NCBI GenBank assembly: GCA_009695405.1 | Contig: SIAZ01000002.1 | Coordinates: forward strand, 1-33,080 | Direction of reading: 5' to 3' | Origin: Pedosphaera sp. | GTDB lineage: Bacteria > Verrucomicrobiota > Verrucomicrobiia > Limisphaerales > UBA9464 | Length of the DNA: 33,080 nucleotides | Shown here: positions 26,348 through 33,080 of the stretch, one piece after another | Layout: the number at the start of each line of letters is the position of its first letter | Numbering within the stretch: position 1 is the first letter of the stretch | Made by a program: the position numbers and the translations under genes | The notes under the pieces: model-generated | What the model saw: only the letters and a program-made list of their open reading frames with translations | What the model was told of the DNA's origin: nothing | The model's database searches: none

Positions 26348-28311
26348 ATGAATCCTCTCCACATTACCCAAACTAGCGGGCACCGATTACGGCTCGCTTG
26401 GCTTATGGTGGTGCAATTAGTTGGGCTCTTTACGGTACTACGGGTCAGTCTGGCCGTTTTCTTCCCGTCACCCCTTCCAGTTTCTCTCATCGACTGGGTT
26501 CACTGCTTCGCCATTGGATTCCATTTCGACCTCGCTGTTAGCATCCTGTAAGTGACCCCCATTGCGCTTTGGAGCACGATAGGATCTTTGACCCCATGGA
26601 CGACAGTTCGATCACGACGGATATTGGCCGTGAGTTCTGTCGTGGGTTGGAGCGCAATGGTCTTCCTCTTAATTTCAGAGGCTTTTTTCTTCGAGGAATT
26701 TCAGTCCCGCTTTAATCCGGTTGCCGTTGATTATCTTATCTTCCCTCATGAAGTTTTTGTGAACGTGTGGGAGAGTTATCCTTTTCTGCGAGTGTTGTTT
26801 GGCTGCCTTATTTTGGGAACCGGCGCTGCCCTGCTCAGTCTGCGGGTGACCCGTTCCGTGCCTACACCTGGAAGGAATCGTTTTGCCGCAGTGATCTGAT
26901 CTCTCTGTGCTTTGGGACTCGGCTTAAGTCTTCGAAGCTCCGAAGCGCGCTTTAGTCGCGATCGATCTGTAAATGAACTCGCTGGAAACACCTTCGTCGC
27001 TCTTGGCACCGCGATCCTGACTCGCAATTTAGATTATGCGGCTTTCTATCCAACCATCCCGTTAGCGGAAGCCTTCAATCTGGCACGAAATCGTCTTATG
27101 AGTCCGGGTCAAATCCCTTCTGGCGGACCCGAAAGCCTTCAACGCCACATTCCCGGTGATGCGTCTCGCCCAAAACTAAATGTGATCCTGTTACTCGAAG
27201 AAAGTCTTGGATCAGAATTCTGGGGAAGTCTCGGGCGCCCGGGGACATCGCTAATGCCTCGCATGGATGCTTTCGCCACGAACGAGGCCATGTTGTTCGA
27301 CAATCTGTATGCCGACGGGAACCGGACTATCCGAGGGTATGAGGGCGTCTACTGTAGCTTTCCACCCTTACCTGGCGACTCCATCGTGGCCCGTGACCGC
27401 ACCCTGGGCGTGGAAACCATCGCTCAAGTCCTCGGGCGCGATGGATATAAAACAACATTCATCTATGCAGGACGCGGATCCTTTGATGGCACAGGGACTT
27501 TTGCTCAAAAAAACGGGTGGGGAAAATTTCTCGAGCTCAAGGATTTTAGCCAACCCTCTTTCACGACTATCTGGGGTGTTTGCAATGAGGATCTCTACTA
27601 TAAATCACTCGAAGAAATGAGAGCGGCGCATGCGAGTGGAAAACCGTTCTTTGTTACAACCATGTCAGTCTCTAACCACAAACCTTATACCTATCCAGCA
27701 GGTCGGATCACCGAAGATCCGAAGGCACAAAAACGGGATCAGGCGGTTAAATATGCAGATTATACCCTAGCTCGATTTTTTGAAATGGCTCGGAAGGAAC
27801 CCTTCTGGACAAACACCGTTTTTGCAGTGGTCGCCGATCACGGAGCGCGTGTCTATGGGAGTCAGACTATCCCCATTCGGTCTTATGAGATTCCCATGCT
27901 TATCGCCGGACCAGCAGTGGTAAAAACCGCTCGACGCGCTTCGATGCTGGGGTGTCAACTGGATGTCGGGCCGACCCTTTTAGGGTTGATTGGCCGGCCC
28001 TATGATTCTGTTTTTTTGGTCGCGATTTACTCAAGGACCCCGAGTCACGCCGCCGAGTCTTGTTGCATCATAATCGTTCGGTTGGAATTTATGCAGATGA
28101 ACGGTTGGTGGTTTTTAGCATGAACAAGAAACGGGAATACTATTCTGGAAATCCAAAGTTAGGTCAGATGCAACGTGTACCTGTACCCGACGAACGAATG
28201 AAGGAATTAGAAGAAGACGCGATCGCTTTATTTCAAACAGCGGACTCCGTCTATATGACCCGAAATTTCCGAGTTAATCTTTCGTCTACAGTTCTCCGAG
28301 AGAAGCCGTGA
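26348..28311 (+). pseudogene. LTA synthase-like phosphoglycerol transferase (sulfatase fold), multiply disrupted
   Basis: The gene would encode a membrane phosphotransferase of the LtaS/OpgB alkaline phosphatase superfamily, with about five N-terminal transmembrane helices and an outer catalytic domain. The helices read LAWLMVVQLVGLFTVLRVSL, AIGFHFDLAVSIL, SSVVGWSAMVFLLISEAF, VLFGCLILGTGAALLSL and SLCALGLGLSL. The catalytic part has LNVILLLEESLG, the nucleophile Thr in NRTIRGYEGVY, and the metal-binding VVADHGARVYG. Three lesions are present. TAA at 26549-26551 (SIL*VTPIAL) and TGA at 26897-26899 (FAAVI*SLCAL) are in frame. A one-base loss in the T7 run at 28010-28017 takes the end out of frame, after which FGRDLLKDPESRRRVLLHHN continues to the stop at 28309-28311. 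Adding one base gives 655 codons, a normal size. A start inside, for example TTG 26912, would yield only the soluble domain. Confidence 0.85.
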
Positions 28312-28396
28312 TCTTCTTTTTCTAGCTTTGCCGCCTCTAGAATTCCCAAAAATCGGAGCGACTTCGGTTCGAGCATTCACTGGATCCACTCCCAAC

Positions 28397-29689
28397 TCAG
28401 GTAGGTACCGAATGGAAAAACCAGAAAAAGAAGATAGCGACAACGGTTGGAAACAGGGCACCCAGAAAGAGCCCAATCGGGCTGATTCTTTCAGTACCAA
28501 AAACTTTTGAAGTCTGGAGTATGCCAGCACCCGCTGGATTAGGAGCATTAGCAATGACTGTCAACCCACCACCGGTCACTGCGCCCGCAACCAGCGCATA
28601 TTTTAAATCCTCCGAAATACCTTCGGCTAAGGAACCCAGATAGGTCAGGGCCGCATTATCGGTGAAGGCAGTCAATCCTGTTGCGCCGAAATAAAGAGCA
28701 GAGCCACCCATACTTTGGATCAGAGGCTTTAACCAATACGCCTGAAGGGTACCCAACGTGACAAGGCCAGCCAGAAAGAAGCCGACCAACAAACCTTCGC
28801 GAAATTTTAGCCCATCTTGATACTCACGAGTGGCCGTGGTTAATCCAAGAAAGATCATAAAAATCCCGAAAAAGACATCCGCGTGATGGGCGAAACTAAC
28901 CACCAAAGCTAAAAAGACGATATGAAGACCGGTCAACCAATGGGGGATCGGTTGATTCTGCGCCGGTTGAGCTTCTAAGGCATTAAGTTCACGCCGAAAG
29001 ACTGCACAGACCAGCACCGTGGAACAGACACAACTCGCAGCGGCTTTCCACCCAAAGTGAGTCAACATGTAGATCACATCCCACTTCCATTTGCTCGCCA
29101 CCATCAGTACCGGCGGAGCCGCAAAGTGAGTTAATGTTCCACCAATGGAAACATTCACAAAAAGGAGGCCGAGGGTCGCATATGCAAGGCGTTGACTAAT
29201 CGCCCGATCAAAATAACGGCGTTTGAGAAGAATGGCCAAAAGAGTCATCGCTGCCGGTTCGGTAATGAACGATCCGAGCAAGGGTCCTAAGGAGAGAGCA
29301 GCAATGTAAAAGGCGACGCTCTCTTGGAGCGGTAGGAGTCGTGCGACCAATGAAATCAATGTCTCAGCTAATCGGACCACCGGACGGGTTGCCGCCACGA
29401 CCATAATAACAAAGACAAATTTCGGTTCAGTAAAATTGAGCCTGTCAATGTAGTCAATAGCCGTTTGAACCGATCCTTTTAATGCTGCAATACCTAGAAA
29501 AAGAGCGGCGGCCCACAGACCAAAGACGACTTCTGTCTCGGCCAGAAAATGCAGAAGGTTTTCCGCCAAAGATCCCGAAGGATACCGATGCGCCCACTGA
29601 GTAAATTGCTTCACACAAAAGGTATGTAGCACGGCAAGCGTGAACAGAACTGTGGCGAGAAGTTCGATGGGTTCTGGACTGACGCTCAT
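28397..29689 (-). CDS. Putative Na+/H+ antiporter
   Basis: This 430-residue integral membrane protein has about eleven hydrophobic segments and resembles the putative Na+/H+ antiporter family Na_H_antiport_2. Recognisable segments are FAETEVVFGLW-type LAETEVVFGLWAAALFL, EPKFVFVIMVVAATRPVV, LGPLLGSFITEPAAMTLLAILL, NVSIGGTLTHFAAPPVLMVA, TGLTAFTDNAALTYLGSLAEG and the end GGGLTVIANAPNPAGAGIL. The conserved acidic and asparagine residues in the TEPAAMT and FTDNAALT half-helices are typical of ion transporters of this type. Transport of Na+ and H+ is inferred from the family only. It is convergent with the broken LTA-synthase-type gene and divergent from the aldehyde dehydrogenase gene. The start MSVSPEPIELLATVLF gives a short polar tail before the first helix. 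Confidence 0.9.
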   Translation of the reverse strand: MSVSPEPIELLATVLFTLAVLHTFCVKQFTQWAHRYPSGSLAENLLHFLAETEVVFGLWAAALFLGIAALKGSVQTAIDYIDRLNFTEPKFVFVIMVVAATRPVVRLAETLISLVARLLPLQESVAFYIAALSLGPLLGSFITEPAAMTLLAILLKRRYFDRAISQRLAYATLGLLFVNVSIGGTLTHFAAPPVLMVASKWKWDVIYMLTHFGWKAAASCVCSTVLVCAVFRRELNALEAQPAQNQPIPHWLTGLHIVFLALVVSFAHHADVFFGIFMIFLGLTTATREYQDGLKFREGLLVGFFLAGLVTLGTLQAYWLKPLIQSMGGSALYFGATGLTAFTDNAALTYLGSLAEGISEDLKYALVAGAVTGGGLTVIANAPNPAGAGILQTSKVFGTERISPIGLFLGALFPTVVAIFFFWFFHSVPT

Positions 29690-29730
29690 TTAATTTACGA
29701 CGAAAGGCTACTGCCAAAGCGGCCTTGAGG

Positions 29731-29789
29731 CGATCAGTCGATTCGAAAAAGTATCCTGATCGAAAGAAGCTCCTTGGCTCTGATCGAAA
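29731..29789. promoter_or_regulatory. Repeated CTGATCGAAA boxes in a divergent promoter region
   Basis: In the 158 bases between the antiporter and aldehyde dehydrogenase starts, CTGATCGAAA occurs at 29756-29765 and 29780-29789, and the reverse of its first seven bases (CGATCAG) at 29731-29737. TCGAAA also occurs at 29743-29748. The boxes are 24-25 bases apart. They could be operator half-sites for a regulator controlling one or both genes, but chance repetition is not excluded. Confidence 0.3.
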
Positions 29790-29847
29790 ACCTCCGTTTG
29801 CCAATTCCGCCCAAACGCTCCAGTTTCCCAAGCAACATTGTTTTCGC

Positions 29848-31284
29848 ATGAGCCAGATACCCCATCTTCCCGTTCTACGTCTTGGTCGCAGCTACGCTTC
29901 ACTGGAACAAAGTGAAGTCAAAGACTATCGCACTGGTGAGGTGCGGGCGGTGATGTCGACGGTCAATGCAGGGATCGTCCGCAAGGACCTTCAAAAGTTA
30001 AGCCAGGCGCGTGCTGCTCTGAATCGGTTTACAGTTTCGGAGTTAATGGATCTCAGTGCTAGGGCGGGTGATTTATTTTTGAAAGGCACTCTACCCCTTG
30101 GCGACCGTGGCCATACCCAAAGTTCCGAAGAGTATGTCCATACCTTGAGCACGACCAGTGGTCTACCTTACGTGATGGTGCGGCGTAATATGATAAAGAT
30201 TCACTACGCCTTAACCCATATGACGGAAATCCTGAACGGCCTGTCCCGTGGACTGGATCTAGGCATTTTAGATCGTGGTTACGGCGAACAGTTTGGTACC
30301 AAGTTGTCCTTTTTCCCAACGGCTCACGCCCTTGGATTGGTGATGCCTAGCAATTCCCCAGCAGTGAATTCACTCTGGGTTCCATCCATTTCACTAAAAA
30401 CGCCGGTGATTATTAAACCGGGCAAGGAAGAACCGTGGACACCTTTCCGCCTGATCCAAGCTTTTATCGCTGCCGGAGTTCCCGCCGAAGCTTTCGGTTT
30501 CTATCCCACTGATCACGAGGGAGCCGCTGCCATCCTCAATACCTGCGGTCGCGCCCTGATTTTCGGCGACAAATCCACTACCCAACAATATGCCTCGAAC
30601 CCAAGTATCCAAGTTCACGGACCCGGTTGGAGTAAGTTCCTGATTGGCGACGATCAGATCGAGAATTGGCCCGATTTTATCGATGTGATAGTGGCCAGTA
30701 TCTCTGACAACGGAGGCCGCTCCTGCATCAATGCGAGTGCCGTGATTGTCCCAAAATACGCCGCAGAAATTGCCGACGCTATTGCTCAACGTCTGGGGTT
30801 ACTTGTTCCCACGGCACCAGACGATCCAGAGGCTCGATTGTCCGGATTCGCCAATCCCAAGATGGCCGACTACATTGATAGTCAACTCGAAGACGGTCTC
30901 AAAGTGCCTGGCGCGGAGGATGTGACTGCAAAATATCGGACAGGCCCACGAAAAGTTACCGGGGACATAGGAGTCTTTTTGAAGCCCACAATCATCCGTT
31001 GTGATTCTTTTCAACACCCGCTTTCTAATCGTGAATTTCTCTGCCCCTACGCGAGTGTTGTTCAAGTGCCACAATCGGAAATGGTCCGCAACATCGGCTA
31101 CACTCTTGCCTGCTCCGCAATTACCAAAGACCCCGCTTTCATCGCTGAATTAGAAAAATCTACCGAAATCGACCGCTTAAATATCGGACCGGTGTCCACT
31201 ATGAAGATTTCGTGGGATCAACCCCATGAAGGCAATATGTTTGAGTTTCTCTGGCAACGCCGATCAATCGAACGGGCTTGGTGA
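29848..31284 (+). CDS. Aldehyde dehydrogenase family protein
   Basis: This 478-residue protein has the NAD(P)-dependent aldehyde dehydrogenase fold. Motifs seen are the cofactor-site VIIKPGKEEPWTPF, the GDKSTT turn near 240 and the catalytic Cys293 in DNGGRSCINAS. The general base segment usually written ELGGK is replaced by QVHGPGWSKFLIG, without a Glu at that place. Coenzyme A acylating members also lack this residue, so the product might be acyl-CoA rather than free acid, but this is an inference. ATG 29848 gives MSQIPHLPVLRLGRSY. An in-frame start 41 codons further up would run through the promoter region and is disfavoured. The substrate is unknown. The divergent antiporter gene and the repeated boxes between them suggest possible common control. 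Confidence 0.9.
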   Translation: MSQIPHLPVLRLGRSYASLEQSEVKDYRTGEVRAVMSTVNAGIVRKDLQKLSQARAALNRFTVSELMDLSARAGDLFLKGTLPLGDRGHTQSSEEYVHTLSTTSGLPYVMVRRNMIKIHYALTHMTEILNGLSRGLDLGILDRGYGEQFGTKLSFFPTAHALGLVMPSNSPAVNSLWVPSISLKTPVIIKPGKEEPWTPFRLIQAFIAAGVPAEAFGFYPTDHEGAAAILNTCGRALIFGDKSTTQQYASNPSIQVHGPGWSKFLIGDDQIENWPDFIDVIVASISDNGGRSCINASAVIVPKYAAEIADAIAQRLGLLVPTAPDDPEARLSGFANPKMADYIDSQLEDGLKVPGAEDVTAKYRTGPRKVTGDIGVFLKPTIIRCDSFQHPLSNREFLCPYASVVQVPQSEMVRNIGYTLACSAITKDPAFIAELEKSTEIDRLNIGPVSTMKISWDQPHEGNMFEFLWQRRSIERAW

Positions 31285-31348
31285 TCTTTAACCAGACTTG
31301 TCCGCTATTGCATCCTGAACCGAATCGCTACTCAGATCCTCTTCCCCA

Positions 31349-31864
31349 TTGAACTCTGATATTTCACCCGAGGCAGAAAAAACGCTCCGCCGCTTTTTTG
31401 GCGTTTTTATAGTCACCCTTTTTCTCTACGTGACCATCTACGGAGGATGCCAAGCCTACCGTGTTCGGAGCGGAGCGTGGCACCTTACTTTTGACACCCT
31501 CAAAGATGGGACCCCGCAGTTGCGTATCGAGCATCCTCGAATTTTATCCGCTGGCCCACTCTCAATTAACTTTCCCGGCGAGTCCGCACCGCGGGTTACC
31601 AATGGTCCAATCACTTGGATCTATAGTCGGCCAGACACCAATGTTACTCCCTTCGGTCCGATTGTTTTCCTCGATACCACGCAACTGCCAGGTACCATTT
31701 CCATTAATGCCTTCGGCCATGCTTTGGAGATGGTGACTCGCACTCTGTCAGTTGACTTCACTGAGATCCCTTGGACCTCTGGAACAAACTTAATTGTCAG
31801 GACCGAAAACAAGCCCAGTGCAGAACGCCTCAAAGCCCGGAATCAACAATGGCAAGGCCGCTGA
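31349..31864 (+). CDS. Membrane-anchored protein of unknown function
   Basis: The predicted product of 171 residues has one transmembrane segment near the N-terminus (FFGVFIVTLFLYVTIYGGCQAY, about 16-37). The remaining ~130 residues are probably outside the cytoplasm and rich in beta-strand-forming sequence (WHLTFDTLKDGTPQLRIEHP, GTISINAFGHALEMVTRTLSVDF). I recognise no family. The frame starts at TTG 31349, and no ATG lies near. It follows the aldehyde dehydrogenase gene by about 65 bases on the same strand and could be the second gene of that transcript. Coding character is supported by length, the sensible membrane segment and ordinary codon use, though no homology is known to me. Confidence 0.65.
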   Translation: MNSDISPEAEKTLRRFFGVFIVTLFLYVTIYGGCQAYRVRSGAWHLTFDTLKDGTPQLRIEHPRILSAGPLSINFPGESAPRVTNGPITWIYSRPDTNVTPFGPIVFLDTTQLPGTISINAFGHALEMVTRTLSVDFTEIPWTSGTNLIVRTENKPSAERLKARNQQWQGR

Positions 31865-32193
31865 AGCAATCTCCCAAGTCTCTTTGATTCTCACAGAGGG
31901 TGGGCGACCCCGATCGCTCACCACCGATTCCGAAAGCGGTTAGCAGCCCTCAAAATGGCCTCATACGGCACGACGCTTTTGCGACAAATACCCGCAATCG
32001 AACTAACCCTGTCGCTTCCCAATTCGACCCCTTCAGACAGTTCAATCTCGAACTCTCTAACGCGATCAAACTCGCTTACTGGACCTACGCATCCGGGGCA
32101 TTGGTTAGGAAACAAAAACGCGTCCGGAGGTTTCCCTTCCGAACGCGTTTGACTTGAACCGTTCCCGACTTGGTGAACGGTCGACGATCTATA
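31865..32193. other. Convergent intergenic region
   Basis: The region separates two convergent genes. Apart from the terminator at 32110-32150 I see nothing in it. Short open frames on both strands overlap one another and look like chance. Confidence 0.5.
32110..32150 (-). terminator. Rho-independent terminator of the cadherin-like repeat gene
   Basis: A stem of 13 pairs is formed by 32116-32128 and 32138-32150 (AAACGCGT.CGGA against its complement), with a loop of about nine bases. The single non-Watson-Crick position (32124 with 32142) is C/A on the plus strand but a G-U pair in the minus-strand RNA. On the minus strand the stem runs into TTTTTGTTT. Both facts point to termination of the gene ending at 32194. 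Confidence 0.85.
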
Positions 32194-33080
32194 CTATCGA
32201 ATGTTCAGGCGCCAGAACTGAGCCCCCACATTTGGATCAATCTTCAAGGAAAGTGGCACAGCCACGTCCATGCCTTTACCGGTTACCTTGCTGGACGTCG
32301 CGAGCCAGATACCGAGTTCCGTTGAACCCTCAACAGTCACTACAACACCTTCCGATGCGCGCGCTTCCAAAGACAGTGTCACCCCATCACTCGACTTAAT
32401 CGTCAACGTCGGCGCCTCGATTGTAGCTATCTCAATGGTGACCGTCGCCACGGCAGAGTCCTTAGTGCCGTCATTGACCTTGTAGGTGAACGAATCCGTA
32501 CCCGATGCACTCGAACCCGGCGTGTAGACAAAGTCTGGAGCGTTACCAGAAAGGGTCCCCTTCGTCGGTTGAGTCAACAGTGTATAGGTCAGTTTAGCAC
32601 CTTCAGAATCTGAACCGGCCAACGAGAATTCCGTACGGGAACCCTGCTCTGTATTCACGAATACATTGAAGGCTTCAGGTGCGTCGTTAACCGCAGCGAT
32701 TGTAATTGATACGGTCGCTAGGGCGGAGTCAGCTGTTCCGTCATTAACCTTGTAGGTAAAGCTGTCGGTGCCGGATACATTCGGGTTCGGCAAGTAGACC
32801 AAGTTCGGAGACGTCCCAGTCAGCGTGCCGTTGATCGGACCTGTCACAACGGTGTAAGATAACGCAGACCCTTCTACGTCTACACCCGCCAAGGTGATCA
32901 CCTTAGCCGTGTCTTCAATCGCCTCAACAGTCAGGGCTTTGGCCACCGGTGCGTCGTTAACCGCGGCGATCGTAATTGATACGGTCGCTAGGGCGGAGTC
33001 AGCTGTTCCGTCATTAACCTTGTAGGTAAAGCTGTCGGTGCCGGATACATTCGGGTTCGGCAAGTAGACCAAGTTCGGAG
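32194..33080 (-). CDS. Tandem cadherin-like (tandem-95-type) repeat protein, C-terminal part
   Basis: The gene enters from beyond the right edge, and only its last ~295 codons are in the window. It consists of 90-residue Ig/cadherin-like repeats, each with the run 'AVNDAPxA......ED......A.D.EG..L.Y....GP..GTL......vYlP....SGTDSFTYKVNDG..DSA.ATV'. The repeats are typical of giant surface or secreted adhesin-like proteins, which often bind calcium. The two copies nearest the edge are almost the same, while the last copy (EAFNVFVNTEQGSRTEFSLAGSD) is diverged. After the repeats comes a closing domain of about 80 residues, TLTIKSSDGVTLSLEAR to GAQFWRLNIR, with the STELGIW...FWRL pattern seen in other secreted Verrucomicrobiota proteins and in the propeller protein at 4084-6291. 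The first start codon seen at 33072 is internal to a repeat and is not the real start. Confidence 0.88.
   Translation of the reverse strand, partial: PNLVYLPNPNVSGTDSFTYKVNDGTADSALATVSITIAAVNDAPVAKALTVEAIEDTAKVITLAGVDVEGSALSYTVVTGPINGTLTGTSPNLVYLPNPNVSGTDSFTYKVNDGTADSALATVSITIAAVNDAPEAFNVFVNTEQGSRTEFSLAGSDSEGAKLTYTLLTQPTKGTLSGNAPDFVYTPGSSASGTDSFTYKVNDGTKDSAVATVTIEIATIEAPTLTIKSSDGVTLSLEARASEGVVVTVEGSTELGIWLATSSKVTGKGMDVAVPLSLKIDPNVGAQFWRLNIR
32681..32810 (-). repeat. Tandem repeat unit, copy 1 of a 270-bp period
   Basis: These 130 bases recur at 32951-33080, exactly 270 bases on, with two differences (CCGCAGCGATT against CCGCGGCGATC). The differences are synonymous third-position changes. The period equals one 90-residue cadherin-like unit of the gene. 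Confidence 0.93.
32951..33080 (-). repeat. Tandem repeat unit, copy 2 of a 270-bp period
   Basis: This is the second copy of the 130-base segment at 32681-32810, cut by the window edge. The identity suggests recent duplication or gene conversion, and further copies are expected beyond the edge. Such repeats can also mislead assembly. Confidence 0.93.

Noticed and set aside
15781..26899. Reassignment of TGA to tryptophan, because two in-frame TGA codons sit at Trp-like positions
   Set aside because: The prepilin-like, DUF2167, SCO, RidA-family and helicase genes all end normally at TGA, and their frames are full length.
28340..28396. tRNA-like GGTTCGAGCA stretch between convergent genes
   Set aside because: No acceptor stem or anticodon arm can be folded around it.

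Overview
The window looks like chromosomal DNA of a Verrucomicrobiota bacterium, probably near the Pedosphaera/Limisphaera (subdivision 3) side. The assignment is inferred from gene content: a type II prepilin-like protein ending in an H-X9-DG motif, autotransporter-associated beta-strand repeats, a PA14 domain embedded in a multihaem cytochrome c, Tat-exported proteins of unknown function, tandem cadherin-like repeats, and secreted proteins with a C-terminal 'STxLxxW...FYR' type ending. No rRNA, tRNA, CRISPR array or intact insertion sequence was seen.

Layout. 90-2299 (+): a DUF3427-type superfamily 2 helicase, frameshifted and missing its usual N-terminus. 2521-3672 (+): a secreted class C beta-lactamase-like serine hydrolase. 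4084-6291 (-): a secreted beta-propeller (Ycf48-like) protein. 6565-7544 (-): an Rpn-type PD-(D/E)XK nuclease, frameshifted. 8161-8949 (+): a prepilin-like H-X9-DG protein. 8950-9914: a gene-poor gap. 9915-12445 (-): two overlapping paralogous Tat-exported proteins of unknown function. 12802-16041 (+): a polysaccharide deacetylase joined to autotransporter-type repeats, interrupted by one in-frame TGA. 16077-17015 (+): a DUF2167 membrane protein. 17060-17657 (+): an RluE-like pseudouridine synthase, frameshifted. 17666-18388 (-): YebC. 18563-26277 (+): a co-directional run of a pentahaem PA14 cytochrome, a beta-propeller dehydrogenase-like protein, a CusF-SCO lipoprotein, a RidA-family protein and RecQ. 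26348-28311 (+): a broken LTA-synthase-type phosphotransferase. 28397-29689 (-): a Na+/H+ antiporter. 29848-31284 (+): a divergent aldehyde dehydrogenase. 31349-31864 (+): an unknown anchored protein. 32194-33080 (-): the C-terminal end of a tandem cadherin-like repeat protein with its terminator.

Two themes stand out. First, an extracytoplasmic electron-transfer group (five CxxCH motifs plus PA14, a propeller partner, and a copper chaperone of the SCO type) sits in one transcription direction and may form one oxidising system at the cell envelope. Second, five otherwise recognisable genes carry lesions. Three are repaired to full length by adding one base, one needs the opposite shift, and two contain in-frame stops. 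This is either real gene decay or uneven sequence quality, and raw reads would decide.

The best candidate for something undescribed is the duplicated Tat-exported pair at 9915-12445. Its two members share long, strict motifs but no recognised catalytic signature.
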